Source: Leguminivora glycinivorella
Taxonomy: Eukaryota; Arthropoda; Insecta; Lepidoptera; Tortricidae
Assembly (NCBI RefSeq): GCF_023078275.1
Contig: NC_062979.1
Coordinates: 9,120,502-9,184,501, forward strand
Direction of reading: 5' to 3'
Length of the DNA: 64,000 bases
Below are positions 46,349-57,708 of this stretch, piece after piece. Each line of letters opens with the position of its first letter. The first letter of the stretch is position 1. The position numbers and the translations under genes were made by a program. The notes beneath the pieces are model-generated. The model did not search any database and was not told the DNA's origin. It saw nothing but the letters and a program-made list of their open reading frames with translations.

Positions 46349-47880
46349 GGCGTCCTGAAAATAGACGTCACCGCAAGAAGCGTCGTGACTACAGACAAGT
46401 CATGATTGACGACCCGAAGGCGTCTTGGAAACAAGCATCACCGCAAAAAGCGTAGTGACTACAGACAATACCGCACGAGGCGTTCATGAAACAGGCGTCA
46501 CCGCGAGAAGCGTAGTGACTACAGGCAACACCGCACACAAGCGTTAATAGAACAGGCTTCACCGCGAAAAGCGTAGTGACTACAGACAACACCGCACACA
46601 GGCGTTAATGGAACAGGCGTCACCGCGAGAAGCGTAGTGACTACAGGCAACACCACACACAGGCGTTAATGGAACAGGCGTCACTGCGAGAAGCGTAGTG
46701 ACTACAGGCAACACCACACACAGGCGTTAATGAAACAGGCGTCACCGCGAGAAGCCTAGTGACTACGGGCAATACCACACACAGGCGTTGATGAAACAGG
46801 CGTCACCGCGAGAAGCGTAGTGACTACAGGCAACACCGCACACAGGCGTTAATGGAACAGGCGTCACCGCGAGAAGCTTAGTGACTACAGGCAACACCAC
46901 ACACAGGCGTTAATGAAACAGGCGTCACCGCGAGAAGCGTAGTGACTACAGGCAACACCACACACAGGCGTTAATGAAACAGGCGTCACCGCGAGAAACC
47001 TAGTGACTACAGGCAACACCGCACACAGGCGTGTGAAAACACATATCACCGCTACAAGCGTCGTGACTACAGACATCACCGCACACAGGCGTGTGAAAAC
47101 ACATGTCACCGCTACAAGCGTCGTGACTACAGACAGACATCACCGCACACAGGCGTGTGAAAACACATGTCACCGCTACAAGCGTCGTGACTACAGACAT
47201 CACCGCACACAGGCGTGTGAAAACACATGTCACCGCTACAAGCGTCGTGACTACAGACAGACATCACCGCACACAGGCGTGTGAAAACACATGTCACCGC
47301 TATAAGCGACGTGACTACAGACATCACCGCCAGAGGCGTGTGAAAACACATGTCACCGCAACAAGCGTCGTGACTACAGACATCACCGCCAGAGGCGTGT
47401 GAAAACACATGTCACCGCAACAAGCGTCGTGACTACAGACATCACCGCCAGAGGCGTGTGAAAACACATGTCACCGCAACAAGCGTCGTGATTACAGACA
47501 TCACCGCCAGAGGCGTGTGAAAACACATGTCACCGCAACAAGCGTCGTGACTACAGACATCACCGCCAGAGGCGTGTGAAAACACATGTCACCGCAACAA
47601 GCATCGTGACTACAGACATCACCGCCAGAGGCGTGTGAAAACACATGTCACCGCAACAAGCGTCGTGACTACAGCCATCTCCGCCCAGAGGCGTGTGAAA
47701 ACACATGTCACCGCAACAAGCGTCGTGACTACAGACATCACCGCCAGAGGCGTGTGAAAACACATGTCACCGCAACAAGCGTCGTGACTACAGACATCAC
47801 CGCCAGAGGCGTGTGAAAACACATGTCACCGCAACAAGCGTCGTGACTACAGGCATCACCGCCCAGAGGCGTGTGAAAAC
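46349..47880. repeat. Minisatellite, ~25 units of 59-61 bp
   Basis: Counting GTGACTAC gives about 25 units. The left half has 61-bp units with AGGCGTTAATGAAACAGGCG, and the right half 59-bp units with AGGCGTGTGAAAACACATGT. All share TCACCGC and a G-T-G-ACTACAG core. A few units at 47100-47280 carry an extra GACA. Right-hand units are nearly identical to one another. Each has a GTGT-GAAA-ACAC mini-hairpin. Long frames on both strands arise because the unit lacks stops; they are not genes. Confidence 0.95.
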
Positions 47881-48699
47881 AACTTACTTCATCCTCTTGG
47901 GAGTCTCACGCTGACAGCTTACTGTTCAGTACTTCTCATTGGCAACCGCGACCATGCCTTGTCGCGCATCAGCCATGTCAGCATTTCTCACTAGCAGCAA
48001 TGCCAGCAATACTCCAAACCGAACACATACTTGCATATGTTTCCTCTGAAACCATACTAAAAGCAGTAAATTGTTCCACACAATGTAGCACCATTGGCTT
48101 TATGTTGTTTCATATAATACTACCGTGTTCCATTACACTGATATTTTACTCAGCTTTGAAAAGATTCCAAAATCCAGAACCTCAGACTTCAAATTATCCA
48201 TGTTTACTCAGTTTCAGTTGGACATTAATTCCTTTAGGTACTCATACTAGATGTTATTCATAAAATCAAGCCACCAACAGTGTTAGAGCACTTAACAATA
48301 CATAACTTACTCCCAACATTTAATTGGGAAATAGAAATTATACAGTACCGCCTACAGTGGCAAATTATTACTTGTGCAGTTTAGCAGCTTGTGCAGCATA
48401 ATTAAATCAATCATATCTTACCATTGGTCCAGTAAAAGGACCCAACACTTAGTTAACCTTTTGTATAAAGATCACCATGATTAATAATTTTGTCAAAATC
48501 AGACTACTGCACACTCACCTGATTAAATTGCAATGGGCAACAACCTTAAGTATCCGTCTCACTATTATTTCCCACTTGAAATACGTTTACAGTCTTTCAA
48601 CAAGCATATTTATTTTTATCTTGTATGAACTTTACACAACAGCCTCACCAGCTAACACCATGCTTGCTTTAGTTTATGTGCCAATTTTCCATCACAAAT

Positions 48700-49830
48700 A
48701 CTATCTGTGAACACAATGTAAGAAGACACACAGAGACAAATAATACTTTGATAACAGTAATCACCATACCATACTCATTTTGCATGAATAAAACTCTTAT
48801 ACGTTTTTTGTAAGTTGAACATGTGTTATAAACACTTGACCATAATAATTATGATCAATTCATCCTCTGTTTCTATCTTGTGAAGCAAGCAGTAACTATT
48901 AGAGTCACATTTTGCATTGTTCAGGCCTTCATTCCACTTTCACAATGATCAAAGAACATAATGTAAACATACACTAATACAACAACTTTGATAACATTAA
49001 ATCACCATACCATATCCATTGTGCATGAATAAACCTCTTTTGCTATTATTTTGTACTAGCCATTCATTGATCATGTGTTACAAACACTTGACCACAAGGT
49101 TATCAATGTAACCCTTAATCCATTCTTGTGAAACAAGCAGCAACAAGCAGTGACTACTACTGTCACATTTCACATTGCGCAGACCAATATTCTATCACAT
49201 TTACTATCTGTGAACATAATGTAAAAACACACACAGAAAGACAAGTAGTACTTTGATAACAGTAAATCAGTATACTGTATTAATTGTGCAGGGATACACC
49301 CTCATCACTATAATTTTCTGCTGGCAAAACTGTCCACATGTGTTGCAAACACTTGACTACAAAATGCTTAGTAAATCCACACTACTGCTCTTGTGAACCA
49401 AGCAGCAATTATTAGTATCACATTTTGCATTTTGCAGGCCAACATTCCACCACAATTGCTATCTGTGAACATTTAAACACAGACATGCTCACAACACAAA
49501 ACAATACTTTGATAACAATAAATACCCATACTTTACATGTGTACTTTGTTGATATTCTGCATAAATACTTCTTATAGGCACACCTCATCATACCTTTTGC
49601 TTTAAGACTAATTTGAGATGTGTTCACATTCCCACAACTGTTCAACAGGTAGCGGTCAGTTTTCTCATGATTCCTCTTGCGGAATCCACAATTCCACACT
49701 CATTGCTGAACTTATACTTGTATTTGTTAAACAGGTCAATATTACACCATAAGTAATATCTGTAAACATAATGTGAGCACACACACAGAGTACACAGACA
49801 CACATCTCAAAACAATCAAACAGTAAGAAA
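48700..49830 (+). repeat. Degenerate tandem repeat, ~240-265 bp period
   Basis: TTTGATAAC occurs at 48747, 48987, 49252 and 49508 (spacing 240, 265, 256). Each unit has, in order, ATCTGTGAACATAATGT, ACACACAGA, TTTGATAACAGTAAATCA, GTGCATGAATAAA, CATGTGTTACAAACACTTGA, CTTGTGAA-CAAGCAG and TCACATTTTGCATT. A partial fifth unit starts near 49741. The units differ at many positions, so the array is old compared with the minisatellite. Confidence 0.8.
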
Positions 49831-51310
49831 TAGTAACAATATTCAAAATCACACCAACAGACTTACTATACTTTCAGCAAAGTACAACATTTCCTTCATG
49901 CCAGTCAATAAATGACAATGTAATAATAAAATCACTCCTTTCACTAAGAGGAACTAAGCTGAATAATTAATCATCAATCAATTAAACTTAAATGGGATCA
50001 TAATAAAATGACCATTGAATTTTTGTTGTAGTCTCAGGTAGTCACCAATACTGTTGTCATCGGCAACATTACTGTACCGCATTAGGTACTATCAAGTGCC
50101 AACCACTTTTATTTTTAACATCATACATTTTTTTTTTTAATTGAAAGTATTTACTAAATGTAATTTTAAATGACTTAAATATCATGCTATAACTTCCTCC
50201 GCTGATAGGCGAGAAGCTAACTTGTCTAATATGGCTCCGGCAAACCTTCAGCAATATTACACTCACATTCACATTACCTTACCTCAGTGGTTACTAAAAC
50301 TTTACTGAACACATCATAATCATTATTCAATATTGAAATCAGTCTTCAATACACATCACAGTCATCAAGATAGTCTCATCTTCAAGATACCAATTTCATA
50401 TATTGTACACTTACTAAGAATACTTATTCTTAGACTTGAAACCATAAACCCTTGCTCCTTGACTTGCAATAATTATTGTGTAACACAATTTTATTATGAT
50501 CACTTGTATAATTTCCCAACAGCACAAACTAAACCATGTGCAACCCATAATTAATGAAATATCACACTTTGCGCATTTTAGGTGAATGTTCACCGAGTTC
50601 ACTGTACACATTTTATATTTATTATTTCTAAACATGTATAAAACATAATATCTTAGAGTAGTACCTGCTTTGTTATCCATAAGCAGTTCACTTTGTTACC
50701 TTGTAAGCCAACATGAGGCTGGGACGGGATCTCAGTCATGTTGATTATTACATCCAGATATTTTGTTTCACATCATTTTGTCCCAAGGCATTCATATTTG
50801 TACCATCATCAAACACCGGTATGCCATGGAGTTGAAGTTATCATTTCTGTTCTGTAAATTAAGCTCAAAACCAGCACAGCCACTCTAAGACTAGAGTGGT
50901 ATTATAATAAATACCAATGCATGTTGTGCATGCATTTATGTAATAATAATGTATAAGTTTCATACCAGAAACACACCAAATGATATACACCAACTTCAAA
51001 ATGTATATTCCTGCACCATTCCTGTTAGTATTTTTCTACTGGACTTCACACAATAAGGATCAAAGTCCATTATCATCTTACGTGTTAGGTTATTGGTGCG
51101 TAATTGTTTATTACAATTTCTTGACAGAAAACGTTCACGTATTTGAACAATTGGACATACCTGTATTCAGGGATGGTAATAGCCACATCCAAGCAGTGTA
51201 ACACATTCGTAATCGAGTCTTATTGCCTCGACTCATGCTCGTAACTTACCGCAGTCGCCAGGCGACAATTTTGTTGTACTTACGTACTTTTTTTGCATTG
51301 TATGATTTAT
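49831..51310. other. Non-coding AT-rich right part of the block
   Basis: No gene. Frames at 50069, 50333, 50414 and 50980 have no domain. On the minus strand TGGCGACTGCGGTAAG lies at 51260-51245, about 93 bp after the start of the right 44-bp repeat. Confidence 0.4.
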
Positions 51311-51354
51311 CTGCCGAGCTGTCAGCTCGGGGACGTTCCGAACTACGCTAACAG
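51311..51354. repeat. 44-bp direct repeat, right copy
   Basis: Identical to 45073-45116. On the minus strand each copy reads CTGTTAGCGTAGTTCGG at its start. Confidence 0.9.
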
Positions 51355-51785
51355 TACATCATGATTGGTTTGCATGGAGTTTTTTTTTTTTCAATTACTT
51401 TATATTTTTCTTCATTGAAGTGATTACACATTATGTGTATAGAGCTCATACTCAAAGATACAAAGTAAAATGTTTTTAACCACAGACCCCCAGCAAACAC
51501 GAGACGAAGAAACAGAACACAGCTACGAAATTCGTCCGAAGTGATACGCTAATTTATTAACGGTTGTAACTTTTCCATATCTACCGGATAGGCCCTTTAA
51601 GTAAAGAAAAAAAAACAGTAGGCATGTATTTATTCCTTCAATTCACCAACATTTGTTCAAAAACTTAAAAAAAATAACTTTTATATTGATTCTCATCACC
51701 ATTAATTTTTTCCTAAGAGGTACCTACCTAATATATTGTGAATTCTGTTAAGTTTAAAGTGTAACAGACAACGTCAGTGACATAA

Positions 51786-51918
51786 TGTCTCGCTTAACTT
51801 CAAACCTGGGTAAATCCATTCTGATTTAAGGTTGATTATATAAAAAATATAATATTGATCTGAAAAATAATCAACCTTATAGCAGAATGGATTTACCCAA
51901 GTTTGAAGATAAGCGACA
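51786..51918. mobile_element. MITE, CGCTTA-CTTCAAAC family
   Basis: Left TAACTTCAAACCTGGGTAAA and the inverse of the right end (ATCTTCAAACTTGGGTAAAT) pair over about 45 bp, continuing through CCATTCTG and AAGGTTGATTA. CATAAT is found at 51781-51786 and 51917-51922, either a target duplication or part of the ends. Non-coding. Confidence 0.7.
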
Positions 51919-52144
51919 TAATTATGGTGTACATTGATGTTAATATGTATGAAAAAGTTGCTAAACCAATCAAATGTTGGTCTGTTTAAGGAGAATAGAC
52001 TACAGTTTAATTTTTTTTGTATTAGTTACAGCGCCCTACCGATATAGTATACTTACTATGTACTTGAGGTGCACTAAATGTCTACTGGGGGCCAATTTCA
52101 ATCAATCGATATATTTTCCATCTCTTACTTTTTTAACTACCTAC
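51919..52144. other. No gene seen
   Basis: AT-rich. The 101-codon frame at 51974-52279 runs through the next MITE and has no domain. Confidence 0.4.
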
Positions 52145-52268
52145 GGGCCGATTTTTGAGTCTCACGCGTTTGAATTCAGAAAATTGTCACTGAAAATAAT
52201 AAGCAAGTCACCGTTTTCAACCGGTATTTTAGTGACAAAATCCCGTATGCGAGATTCAAAAATCGCCC
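52145..52268. mobile_element. MITE, GGGCCGATTTTTGA family
   Basis: GGGCCGATTTTTGAGTCTC at the left faces GAGATTCAAAAATCGCCC at the right. CACGCGTTTGAATT/CCGTATGCG and GTCACTGAAAA/TTTTAGTGAC also pair. About 124 bp. Confidence 0.65.
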
Positions 52269-53537
52269 TCCTAGAGTGATATAATGTATCCAATGGATCG
52301 TCCACCTTATAGGTATTGAACAGAACATTTTAAAGTCAGAATGCCATTCCAGGTGCACGTGTAAAAGGCAATTAAGTACCTACGTACGCGATAGCAATTT
52401 AATTATTCAAGCAAAGTTTACTAGCCCGTAGCTTTTCACAGGTCTCCCCGCCACGAGTTGCTTAAGAATAACTAACTTTACCCGTGACTACGAAACCGGT
52501 GAAATACAACACTTAGAACTTTGACCTGATAAGGTTATACGTTATCTTTTGTATCAGTAAAAATAATTATAAGTCACTATCTAAATACTATATGCATCAT
52601 CAATATACATACATAAATAAGTACAATCATATACATACATAAACTAACTAAAATATATAATATACATATATATACATATATATAGTACCCATTTAACCAT
52701 TACTGTCTAACAACGTAATAATGTAGGTAGATAAAAAGGTTTATCATATTTAATGTAACTGTGACCATTATTTGTACTCACACGTAATGTGTATGTGATA
52801 ACTCGTGGAAATTAATCGGAAACAACAAGTTAGTTCGATAACCTCCATCATTACATCTTCGGCGATCCTTTCATCTCAACAGGCCAAGCAGATGATGAGC
52901 GCGACAGTGTCTTGCCCGCGAGGTAATCTATCCATCCTTCTCTAATAATACAGTAAGAAGAAGACGGATTGTTTGTCTTGCGGGCAAAATACCATCGCGC
53001 CTATTAAGAGCTTACTCTCCTGAGCCAGTCGAGTCATTACAGTCAATAACACTGTGTTTAAAAAACAGATGCTAACATACTTTATATCAATGCCTATATT
53101 GCCTACAGCCTCTCTGAGGATTTCACACAATATGGTTTAGGGAGCGTTACTTACTTGATAACAGAGAGAGTTACGTAAAGTGAGTACTTTAAAGGATTCG
53201 TATAAATTTAGGTAACAATTTATAGCTTTTTGAATGAACCAAATAATACAATGACTAACATTTCTATTGAAACAACAATGACAAATCCTGTAGTTGATTA
53301 AGAGTTTACTAACAATACAGTGGGAAAGTAAATAACTTTATTAATAGACTATTTATGTAATTAGTTATACGTTTATTCTATTCACAGCAACTGAATGGAA
53401 TTCAAAACAGGTACCTTTTATTATTCTTCTCACTTGATTTGTTTAAAATCATTTCACAAAATTCAAAAATAAATATAAAATGTACAAATCAATACTAGCA
53501 TCTTCTACCAGTCCGTAATTAAAATACTACTAATGTA
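52269..53537. other. No gene seen; possible dispersed repeat at 52850-53010
   Basis: 52850-53010 contains CATCTCAACAGGCCAAGCAG, GATGAGCGCGACAGTGTCTT and ACCATCGCGCC, which resemble a repeat I recall from lepidopteran DNA; there is no second copy here. The remainder is AT-rich, with TATA-rich runs near 52650. Confidence 0.35.
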
Positions 53538-53726
53538 CAGCGGGGCAAATCTCGACTGGGGGCAATTGTAACTAATCCATTTTTTCCATTATTACACTAT
53601 GATGTTGAGCTACATGTATCCACTGAACACGCCTACCATACATAACTCTATTTAATAATGTAAACATTGTAAAATATGAAAAACATGGACCAGTTACATT
53701 TGCCCCCAGTCGAAATTTGCCCGCTG
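53538..53726. mobile_element. 189-bp MITE, TA target, CAGCGGGGCAAAT ends
   Basis: CAGCGGGGCAAATCTCGACT at the left and the inverse of the right end (CAGCGGGCAAATTTCGACTG) agree over about 37 bp, continuing GGGGGCAA-TGTAACT. TA on both sides (53536-53537, 53727-53728) points to the Tc1/mariner group. Non-coding. Confidence 0.8.
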
Positions 53727-53769
53727 TACCTTACAAACATTTTTCAGACTTTTACCTTATGATATGATT

Positions 53770-53931
53770 CTTCTTCTTCTTCAGGTGCCATATCCTCTTC
53801 GGATTTCGGCTACCACAGTCCGGAACTCCTCTTTATTTGCAGTTTTTCTGCCTAGCGCGGCAGCGTCTATTCCCGTCCAGCTCCTAAGGTTATCTATCCA
53901 GGTTATTTTTCTTTTTCCTCTATCCCTTTTG
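53770..53931 (-). pseudogene. 5'-truncated LINE C-terminus with 11-bp target duplication
   Basis: The minus strand reads KRDRGKRKITWIDNLRSWTG, then IDAAALGRK and EEFRTVVAEIRRGYGT before a stop at 53783-53781. The order (basic stretch, TWIDN, W, R..., VV..GYGT) is the usual C-terminus of insect reverse-transcriptase LINEs. After the stop comes a (GAA)n tail. ATGATATGATT flanks both sides (53759-53769 and 53932-53942), an exact target duplication. No catalytic residues remain. It is one of the cleaner retroposition events here; the clade is uncertain. Confidence 0.85.
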
Positions 53932-54084
53932 ATGATATGATTATGATGTTATACATAACAATGGTGATCTATTCGATAACAATCTGCTATACCACCTTTA
54001 TTATCTATAAAATTAAGTTGTTTACGAAAATAAAAGAATTTTCTTCCTCTTGTCCATTTCATACGCTCCTATATTTTTAATATT

Positions 54085-54227
54085 CAGAATTTTCTTATCT
54101 ATAAATTAATATTATATTCGCTGTTACAATGTTTGTGTACCTTTATAAACAAACAGAATTTTTTTATCTATAAATGAATATTATAATTATTCGCTGTTGC
54201 AATGTTTGTGTACCTTTGTAAATAAAT
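54085..54227 (+). repeat. Tandem duplication, two ~70-bp units
   Basis: CAGAATTTTCTTATCTATAA at 54085 recurs as CAGAATTTTTTTATCTATAA at 54154. Both continue with CGCTGTTACAATGTTTGTGT (A to G in the second) and ACCTTTATAAA. Spacing 69 bp. Confidence 0.8.
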
Positions 54228-56319
54228 GGGTAGGTAATAGGTACTAGTCAATACAAACATAATATGTTTGTTTTTAGTATTCGGGTACTGGACATATAAA
54301 ATGGTATAAATATTGAAAAATGCATTAAAAGGGATGAACATTCGACTTTGTGTTTAATCTTTGGTTAGCGCTCATCCCACAAGCACGACCTCGCACGCGA
54401 GTCTCCAAAATTTGTTCCGGCGAACATTGTTAATGTAGGCAGATAATTTCTACAATAAAATAACTCTTCGAATTCTGAACTAACAAATAAAACGTTTAGA
54501 GCCGATTCTTTGTGCTTATTAATTCATATTATACGGCCTTTTAGACCTCTTGACATGGTGACAAAAGGGAGGTCTCTGAACGACCACAAAAGTCAATGGA
54601 TCGGAGCGAGCAGAATATAATAAATTACTATGGCTATCCTCAAAGATGCGTACGTATACGTGAGGGTTTTTGTTCCTTTTTCTCTCGACCGCGTTTATTT
54701 GTGTACTGGGACAATTTATCTTGCTATACGAGTGGAGTATGAATGAGTGAGCTTACGGTTATCGAATGTATGGAATTGTCACTGGCTGAGCGAAAGAAAG
54801 GCCTTTTAAATATTTTTTGCGCAACATTCTCGAAAATGAATAGTCGCTCTTTCAATAAAGATGAACACGCGTCTTAACTTCCTATATTTTTCAATGTAGC
54901 TATATTTTATTTAAAACGTTAAAATGACTCAATAAATACGTACTAGACATATCTCTTGGTTTTATGTCTATATCGCTGAGAGAAGAAAAAGCGATATTTT
55001 TAATTAGGAATTGCTAAAACGCGGCTAAGATATCCCAAAATGATACATTGTTTTTTTATTCTTTAGACCTTGTCGAGATTATTAATTTTCTCATAAGATA
55101 AATATTTTCTTAATTAATTTGAAATGTGTAAGATCGCTAGGATCTCATCAACGCAAAGTTTGTAAAACATCTGCTAAATAATTAGTTTTTTCTCCATGTT
55201 GGCAGCTTGGCATAAATCTCGCAAAAGCATCCCTGATTCTCATCAAATATCTCAAGAATCCCGCAATGAATCTATATTCATATAAATTATGTCTGTCACG
55301 TATTAAGCTTTCAATATGGCGGAGAAGTGCCTTCTTTCAAATATGATACAATACAAAATACTGTATCTCTTTTGTCTTTCGCGTATTCTTAGTAATTCAA
55401 AGTCGGGAGCGTATTTGTCATAGACAACGCGTGTAGGCACTCACGAGACATTCAAGCAGGTCTTTGTGTTTGTTTGAGTTCCATTTCCTTATTCAAAATT
55501 ATGCGGCACATATTTGAAAATGGAATACTGAATAAGTTTCTGGAGCGCTCTTTCGTTGCTATATGGAAATGAAAATAATATCTCTAAGCCATTTGCATTT
55601 TGGACAATAACGTCCGTCCATTTTGTGTCATTCAAATTAGAATTAGGTTTTAGTTTGCTTGTTGTATTAAAACTCTTTGTTGTGATGCAGCTTACGGACG
55701 ACGTTTAGCGGTTAAGCATACGTTATCTACATGTTACGGTTAATGCTAAAATATTAAAAATAAACTTAAGTCTACTAGTACTAAATTTTCTTACTCAAAC
55801 TTTTACGATAAGGTACCTATTTTAGTAAGTTGCATAAAATGCAAATTTACCCTTATATACTACGAAGATTTCTACAGTCTGTGCAGAAAAGAGTTGTAGA
55901 ATTTATGTCCCCCTAAATCCTACGTCTCTTCCCCTTCCAAACAGACTCATACGCTTGATCTTTGACAGTTTAACTATAGAGTTGTTAACATAATGTGGTT
56001 TCTGGAATGCAGCTTAGATAATTAGTATTAATCGAATGTTTATTTGTTAATGGTAATCGAAGTGAATTTAAATACATATCAACTTTATCAGGTAAAGTAA
56101 CGGTCCCTAACCCTTTGACCGCCAAGGACGCCCGTACATGCTCACGGAAAGCCGTGCCTCCAGCGTCACGACGTGTAGGCACGGCGCCACACAGTTACCA
56201 TTTAATTACTCCGCATTTTATAGTTTTTCTGTTCATTGCTAATGTCTAAGCTGTCGATCTTTGCTAAAGTTATAGGATGACTCAAGATAGATAGAACTGA
56301 GTCTGGGTCAGATTTTTCA
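54228..56319. other. Repeat-poor stretch, no gene
   Basis: Mostly AT-rich and without recognised repeats. 56090-56190 is CpG-richer (TGACCGCCAAGGACGCCC, GCACGGCGCC) and may be a fragment of a dispersed repeat. Confidence 0.4.
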
Positions 56320-56793
56320 GCTCAACGTTTAAGTGTAGGGGGTAGGGCATAGCGAATGATATTCCGCTTTGTGTGGTCAGCACACAGCACAGCTCGAATC
56401 TAGAGCAGAGCCCAACTGGGGTAGTACCTTCGCCTTACAAAAGACCGAAGCCAAATACCACTAGACCCTACTTACAGTGTTGTGTTCCTGCCGCTGAGTA
56501 AGGCTGCCAGAGCTCAACGAGGGTGCGGTGTGCTGATGACGGGAGGACTTACGGAATTGACTTATTCCGTCTATTGCCCTTTAAGTCGTCGGCAACCCGA
56601 ACCCTCATTGGAACTTGTGCATTCCTTTTTACTGTGTATTTAACACAGCAAAAGGGAATGTGGAAGTTTCTAATGGGGTGGCAACGCGCGTGTGACACTC
56701 TTTGAGTTGCAGGCGTCCATAGGTTACGGTGACCGCTTTCCATCAGGCGGACCGTACGCTTGTTTCCCACCGACGTAGTATAAAAAAAAAGTT
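56320..56793 (+). repeat. Retroposon, long copy of CACCGACGTAGTAT family
   Basis: Includes GTAGGGGGTAGGGCATAGCG-like words near 56330-56355, CAGAGCCCAACTGGGGTAGT, TTGTGTTCCTGCCGCTGAGT, GGCTGCCAGAGCTCAACGAG and GTTGCAGGCGTCCATAGGTT, ending CACCGACGTAGTATAAAAAA. The A-rich 3' end shows plus orientation. It resembles the 3' region of a LINE, or a SINE using it. Its last 130 bp match 17385. Confidence 0.7.
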
Positions 56794-56850
56794 ACCGGAG
56801 ATAATTCGGCGATTTCTATAGACTAAGGGCCGGTTAGCGTCGGAAGCTTC

Positions 56851-56983
56851 GACCTGCACGGGTAGCATGGTCGCGCGATAGACGATAAAATATCAGGCCG
56901 TCCCTATCGCACTATTAGTAAGTGCGATAGGAACGGCCAGATGTTTTATCATTTATCGCGCGACCATAATTGCCTGCCTGGTC
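56851..56983. mobile_element. 133-bp foldback MITE, CATGGTCGCGCGAT family, copy 2
   Basis: GACCTGCACGGGTAGCATGG at the left faces CCATAATTGCCTGCCTGGTC at the right, with TCGCGCGATA/TATCGCGCGA and GGCCGTCCCTATCGCACTA inside. Same length as the copy at 11620. Confidence 0.75.
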
Positions 56984-57143
56984 TAGCGCGTGACAAAACC
57001 TTGCAACAGATTCAGTCGCACTTATACATAAAGAGTGATGGAGAAAGAGATGACTATGATACCGTACAACGTTTATGAGGTATCCTGCTCAATGCAACCA
57101 TGACAAAACTTGCAAAATTGTATCCAATACATTAGCTACTTTT

Positions 57144-57708
57144 TAGGGTTCCGGAGTCAACTAGGAACCCTTATAGTTTCGCCATGTCTGTCTGTCTGTC
57201 CGTCCGTCCGTCCGTCCGTCCGTCCGTACGCGGATAATCTCAGTAACCGTTAGCACTAGAAAGCTGAAATTTGGTACCAATATGTATATCAATTACGTTA
57301 ACAAAGTGTAAAAATAAAAAGTCGAAAAAAATGTTTTATTAGGGTACTCCCCCTACATGTAAAGTGGGGGCTGATATTTTTTTTCATTCCAACCCCAACG
57401 TGTGATATATTGTTGGATAGGTGTTTAAAAATGAATACGGGTTTACTAAGATCGTTTTTTGATAATATAAATATTTTCGGAAATAATCGCTCCTAAAGGA
57501 AAAAAAAGTGCGTCCGTCCCCCCCCCCCCTCTAACTTTTGAACCACATGTTTAAAAAATATGAAAAAAATCACAAAAGTAGAACTTTATAAAGACTTTCT
57601 AGGAAAATTGTTTTGAACTTGATAGGTTCAGTAGTTTTTGAGAAAAATACGGAAAACTACGGAACCCTACACTGAGCGTGGCCCGACACGCTCTTGGCCG
57701 GTTTTTTT
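57144..57708 (+). mobile_element. GGTTCCGTA/GGCCGG repeat, copy D
   Basis: Starts TAGGGTTCCGGAGTCAACTA and ends GAGCGTGGCCCGACACGCTC, then TTGGCCGGTTTTTTT. Microsatellite of about six to seven GTCC units at 57199. Same subtype as copy B, opposite orientation. The C-run at 57515 replaces the G-run seen in B. Confidence 0.8.

Larger units (their letters stand above)
45010..51354. other. Composite repeat block between 44-bp direct repeats
   Basis: The block is bounded by, or lies just inside, two identical 44-bp direct repeats (45073 and 51311). It contains a GC-rich left part (45010-45260, with the perfect palindrome CCCACGCGTGGG), a minisatellite (46349-47880) and a degenerate longer repeat (48700-49830). 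No reading frame in it resembles a gag, polymerase, transposase or viral protein. The plus strand from 47.9 to 50.6 kb looks poor in G and rich in A and C. It may be one non-autonomous mobile element or a chance arrangement; I favour the former. Confidence 0.4.

Noticed and set aside
46389..47822. Long cysteine/histidine-rich open frames on both strands of the minisatellite
   Set aside because: They occur in several frames and on both strands because the 59-61-bp unit lacks stops; the unit length is not a multiple of three, so no stable protein repeat exists.
46349..47880. Possible hammerhead ribozyme in the minisatellite because of the GAAA loop
   Set aside because: No CTGATGA core on either strand at the required place.
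46349..47880. CRISPR-like array
   Set aside because: The units are contiguous without unique spacers, and the DNA is clearly eukaryotic.
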